A stretch of 5,570 nucleotides of DNA, taken from contig ONNU01000163.1 in assembly GCA_900319255.1 (NCBI GenBank), forward strand, positions 1 through 5,570. Reading direction: 5' to 3'. A program made the translations under genes and the position numbers. This DNA is from an uncultured Eubacteriales bacterium. GTDB taxonomy: Bacteria > Bacillota > Clostridia > Oscillospirales > Acutalibacteraceae. Below the pieces are notes generated by a model, which searched no databases, was not told the origin of the DNA, and saw only the letters and a list, made by a program, of their open reading frames with translations. Below are positions 4,531 to 5,570 of this stretch, piece after piece (position 1 is the first letter of the stretch; the number at the start of each line of letters is the position of its first letter).

Positions 4531-5570
4531 ATGGGATTACTTACAAACTGCCCAGGATGCAATATGCAGATCGTTAACAACGGCGAGGACTGCCCTTTCT
4601 GCGGATACAGCATGAAGCTCGGAAAATCCAAGGAGGAATTGGACAGAGAAGCAGCTGAGCTTGAAGCTGCAAAGGAAGCGGAAGAGGCAGCGAAGCTTGA
4701 AGCAGCCGAAAAAGAAAAGGCTGAAGCAGAAGCGAAGGCAAGAGCAGAAGCCGAAGCCAAAGCCAGGGCAGAGGCAGAAGCCAGGGCAAGAGCCGAAGCT
4801 GAGGCAAAAGCAAAAGCAGAGGCAAAGGCAAGGGCTGAGGCAGAGGCGAAGGCAAGGGCTGAGGCAGAGGCGAAGGCAAGGGCTGAAGCCGAAGCAAAAG
4901 CCAAAGCAGAGGCAGAAGCAAGAGCCAGAGCCAGAGCCGAAGCTGAGGCAGCAAATAAAAACACGATCTTTTCTCAGTTCAGACAGAAAACCAATACTCC
5001 CGGAGCGCCCACAGGCGGCAATATAGTTGGAGTACCGGATCTTCCGGATCTTCCCGGCAGTGAATCAAGCGGTCCCCTTCCTCCCATGACGGTGGACAGA
5101 CCCGTTTCAGTTGCCCAGATAGCCAATACCCCGGCAGTAAAGCTTACGCCCATCGAGTCAGAGGCGATCACCTCAACTCTCCCCCCGATGCAGCCGGAAA
5201 GAGAAGTTTCTATAGATGAGATACAGCATACCCCGGCAGTCAAGCTTACACCTATCCGTCAGGAAACGGTAGAAAACAGACTGCCCGATATAAACAGTCC
5301 CGAAGCAGCTCCTCCGGGAACAAGTGTAACACCTCCGGATCTGAATGTTGCCGGACGTCAGGCAGCTTATCAGGCTCAGCAGGAAGCTGCACGCCAGGAA
5401 GCAGCCCGTCAGGAGGCAGCTCGTCAGGAGGCAGCCCGCCAGGAGGCAGCCCGTCAGGAGGCAGCCCGCCAGGAGGCAGCCCGTCAGGAGGCAGCTCGTC
5501 AGGAGGCAGCTCGTCAGGAGGCAGCTCGTCAGGAGGCAGCACGTCAGCAGGCAGCACGTCAGCAGGCAGC
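4531..5570 (+). CDS. Zinc-ribbon, Ala/Glu/Lys helix and RQEAA-repeat protein, 3' end beyond window
   Basis: The frame is open from 4531 to the right edge: 346 codons without a stop. I do not recognise the family. In order, residues 7-24 hold C7-P-G-C10 and C21-P-F-C24-G, a zinc-ribbon pair typical of Clostridial proteins with an N-terminal ribbon. Residues 35-62 are charged helix. Residues 63-141 alternate Ala with Glu/Lys/Arg in an AEAEAKAR pattern, placing Glu four residues before Lys or Arg, as in single alpha helices. Residues 150-275 are Pro-rich and include two 34-residue repeats (190-223, 224-257). From 288 an RQEAA array runs off the window. No signal peptide or membrane segment is visible, so it is probably cytoplasmic unless anchored at the unseen C-terminus. 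GAGGAG (4517-4522) lies 8 nt before the ATG at 4531 but only 2 nt before the ATG at 4525, so 4531 is preferred. It could be a scaffold or spacer protein; that is inference only. Confidence 0.8.
   Translation, partial: MGLLTNCPGCNMQIVNNGEDCPFCGYSMKLGKSKEELDREAAELEAAKEAEEAAKLEAAEKEKAEAEAKARAEAEAKARAEAEARARAEAEAKAKAEAKARAEAEAKARAEAEAKARAEAEAKAKAEAEARARARAEAEAANKNTIFSQFRQKTNTPGAPTGGNIVGVPDLPDLPGSESSGPLPPMTVDRPVSVAQIANTPAVKLTPIESEAITSTLPPMQPEREVSIDEIQHTPAVKLTPIRQETVENRLPDINSPEAAPPGTSVTPPDLNVAGRQAAYQAQQEAARQEAARQEAARQEAARQEAARQEAARQEAARQEAARQEAARQEAARQEAARQQAARQQA
4825..4872 (+). repeat. Exact 24-bp tandem duplication in the helix region
   Basis: The 24 bases at 4825-4848 recur without change at 4849-4872, and a third copy starts at 4873 and diverges after 14 bases. 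Each unit encodes KARAEAEA. The surrounding segment keeps the same 8-residue period with more codon variation, so this part looks like a recent in-frame duplication. Confidence 0.8.
5098..5301 (+). repeat. Two tandem 34-residue repeats in the Pro-rich region
   Basis: Residues 190-223 and 224-257 of the repeat protein align without gaps. The shared pattern is R-x-V-S-[VI]-x-x-I-x-x-TPAVKLTPI-x-x-E-x-[IV]-x-x-x-LP. The nine-residue core TPAVKLTPI is identical in both (200-208 and 234-242). A partial earlier unit is visible as LPPMTVDR (183-190), in exact 34-residue phase with LPPMQPER (217-224). The DNA of the two units differs at several synonymous positions, so the duplication is old and the core has been held by selection. 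Confidence 0.75.
5392..5570 (+). repeat. 15-bp tandem array encoding RQEAA, runs off the window
   Basis: Twelve consecutive 15-bp units start at 5392. The consensus is CGTCAGGAGGCAGCT, with variation almost only at third positions (CGT/CGC, GCT/GCC/GCA, one GAA). The last two units change GAG to CAG, giving RQQAA. The final unit lacks one base at the window edge, so the array continues. A degenerate unit (QQEAA) precedes it at 5377-5391. Because the unit is a multiple of three, gain or loss of copies would change protein length without frameshift. Confidence 0.9.

Noticed and set aside
4347..4964. A 205-codon Ala/Ser/Phe-rich reading frame on the - strand
   Set aside because: It is the antisense shadow of the GCA/GAG/AAG-rich helix segment. 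Such codons read backwards give long stop-free frames. It also crosses the promoter leader and has no ribosome site or family sequence.
5252..5557. A - strand frame rich in PPDEL repeats
   Set aside because: It is the reverse reading of the 15-bp RQEAA array; the + strand has the start, ribosome site and zinc ribbon.
1..5570. CRISPR array, tRNA, rRNA or insertion sequence
   Set aside because: The only regular repeats are coding (24 bp and 15 bp) or 7-bp intergenic units without spacers. No cloverleaf, rRNA core sequence or transposase motif was seen.

Overview
The window looks like a chromosomal segment of an anaerobic Firmicute of class Clostridia, most plausibly a Ruminococcus-like gut or rumen bacterium. 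This is inferred from three things: moderate GC with strong Shine-Dalgarno sites and sigma-A type promoters, a Cthe_2159-type carbohydrate-binding lipoprotein, and a type III (CoaX) pantothenate kinase. The genus is a guess; the class is more secure. All convincing genes are on the + strand.

Layout. Positions 1-432 hold no convincing gene. They carry a GC-rich hairpin at the very start and a 7-bp tandem repeat next to a CGCCGGCG palindrome. Positions 433-1743 encode a secreted lipoprotein with a Ser-rich linker, a beta-helix carbohydrate-binding domain and a Gly/Pro tail. Behind it (1773-1840) lies a second, inverted copy of the 7-bp repeat, joined to a perfect 28-bp GC palindrome that probably ends that transcript. 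The palindrome's last two bases are also the first two bases of the -35 box of the next promoter (1839-1867). That promoter appears to drive a three-gene operon: an MscS-family mechanosensitive channel (GTG start at 1899), type III pantothenate kinase coaX (ATG at 2833) and a YbaK/EbsC-type Cys-tRNA deacylase (3641-4120). The gaps are 28 and 34 nt, and a good intrinsic terminator follows at 4132-4172. The three products have unrelated housekeeping roles (turgor relief, coenzyme A synthesis, tRNA quality control), so this looks like co-transcription rather than one pathway.

The most unusual part is 4173-5570. A near-consensus promoter (4303-4331) precedes a leader of about 190 nt. The leader has two sizeable predicted stem structures, a possible 9-codon upstream ORF, and an anti-Shine-Dalgarno stretch that would compete with one of the stems. 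It precedes a gene, open to the right edge of the window, for a modular repeat protein. From the N-terminus this has a CPxC...CPxC zinc-ribbon knuckle pair, an (AEAEAKAR)n segment likely to form a single alpha helix, a Pro-rich region with two exact-length 34-residue repeats, and an (RQEAA)n array encoded by 15-bp units. I do not recognise a named family for this architecture or a known class for the leader RNA. Its C-terminus, which would say most about its role, lies outside the window.
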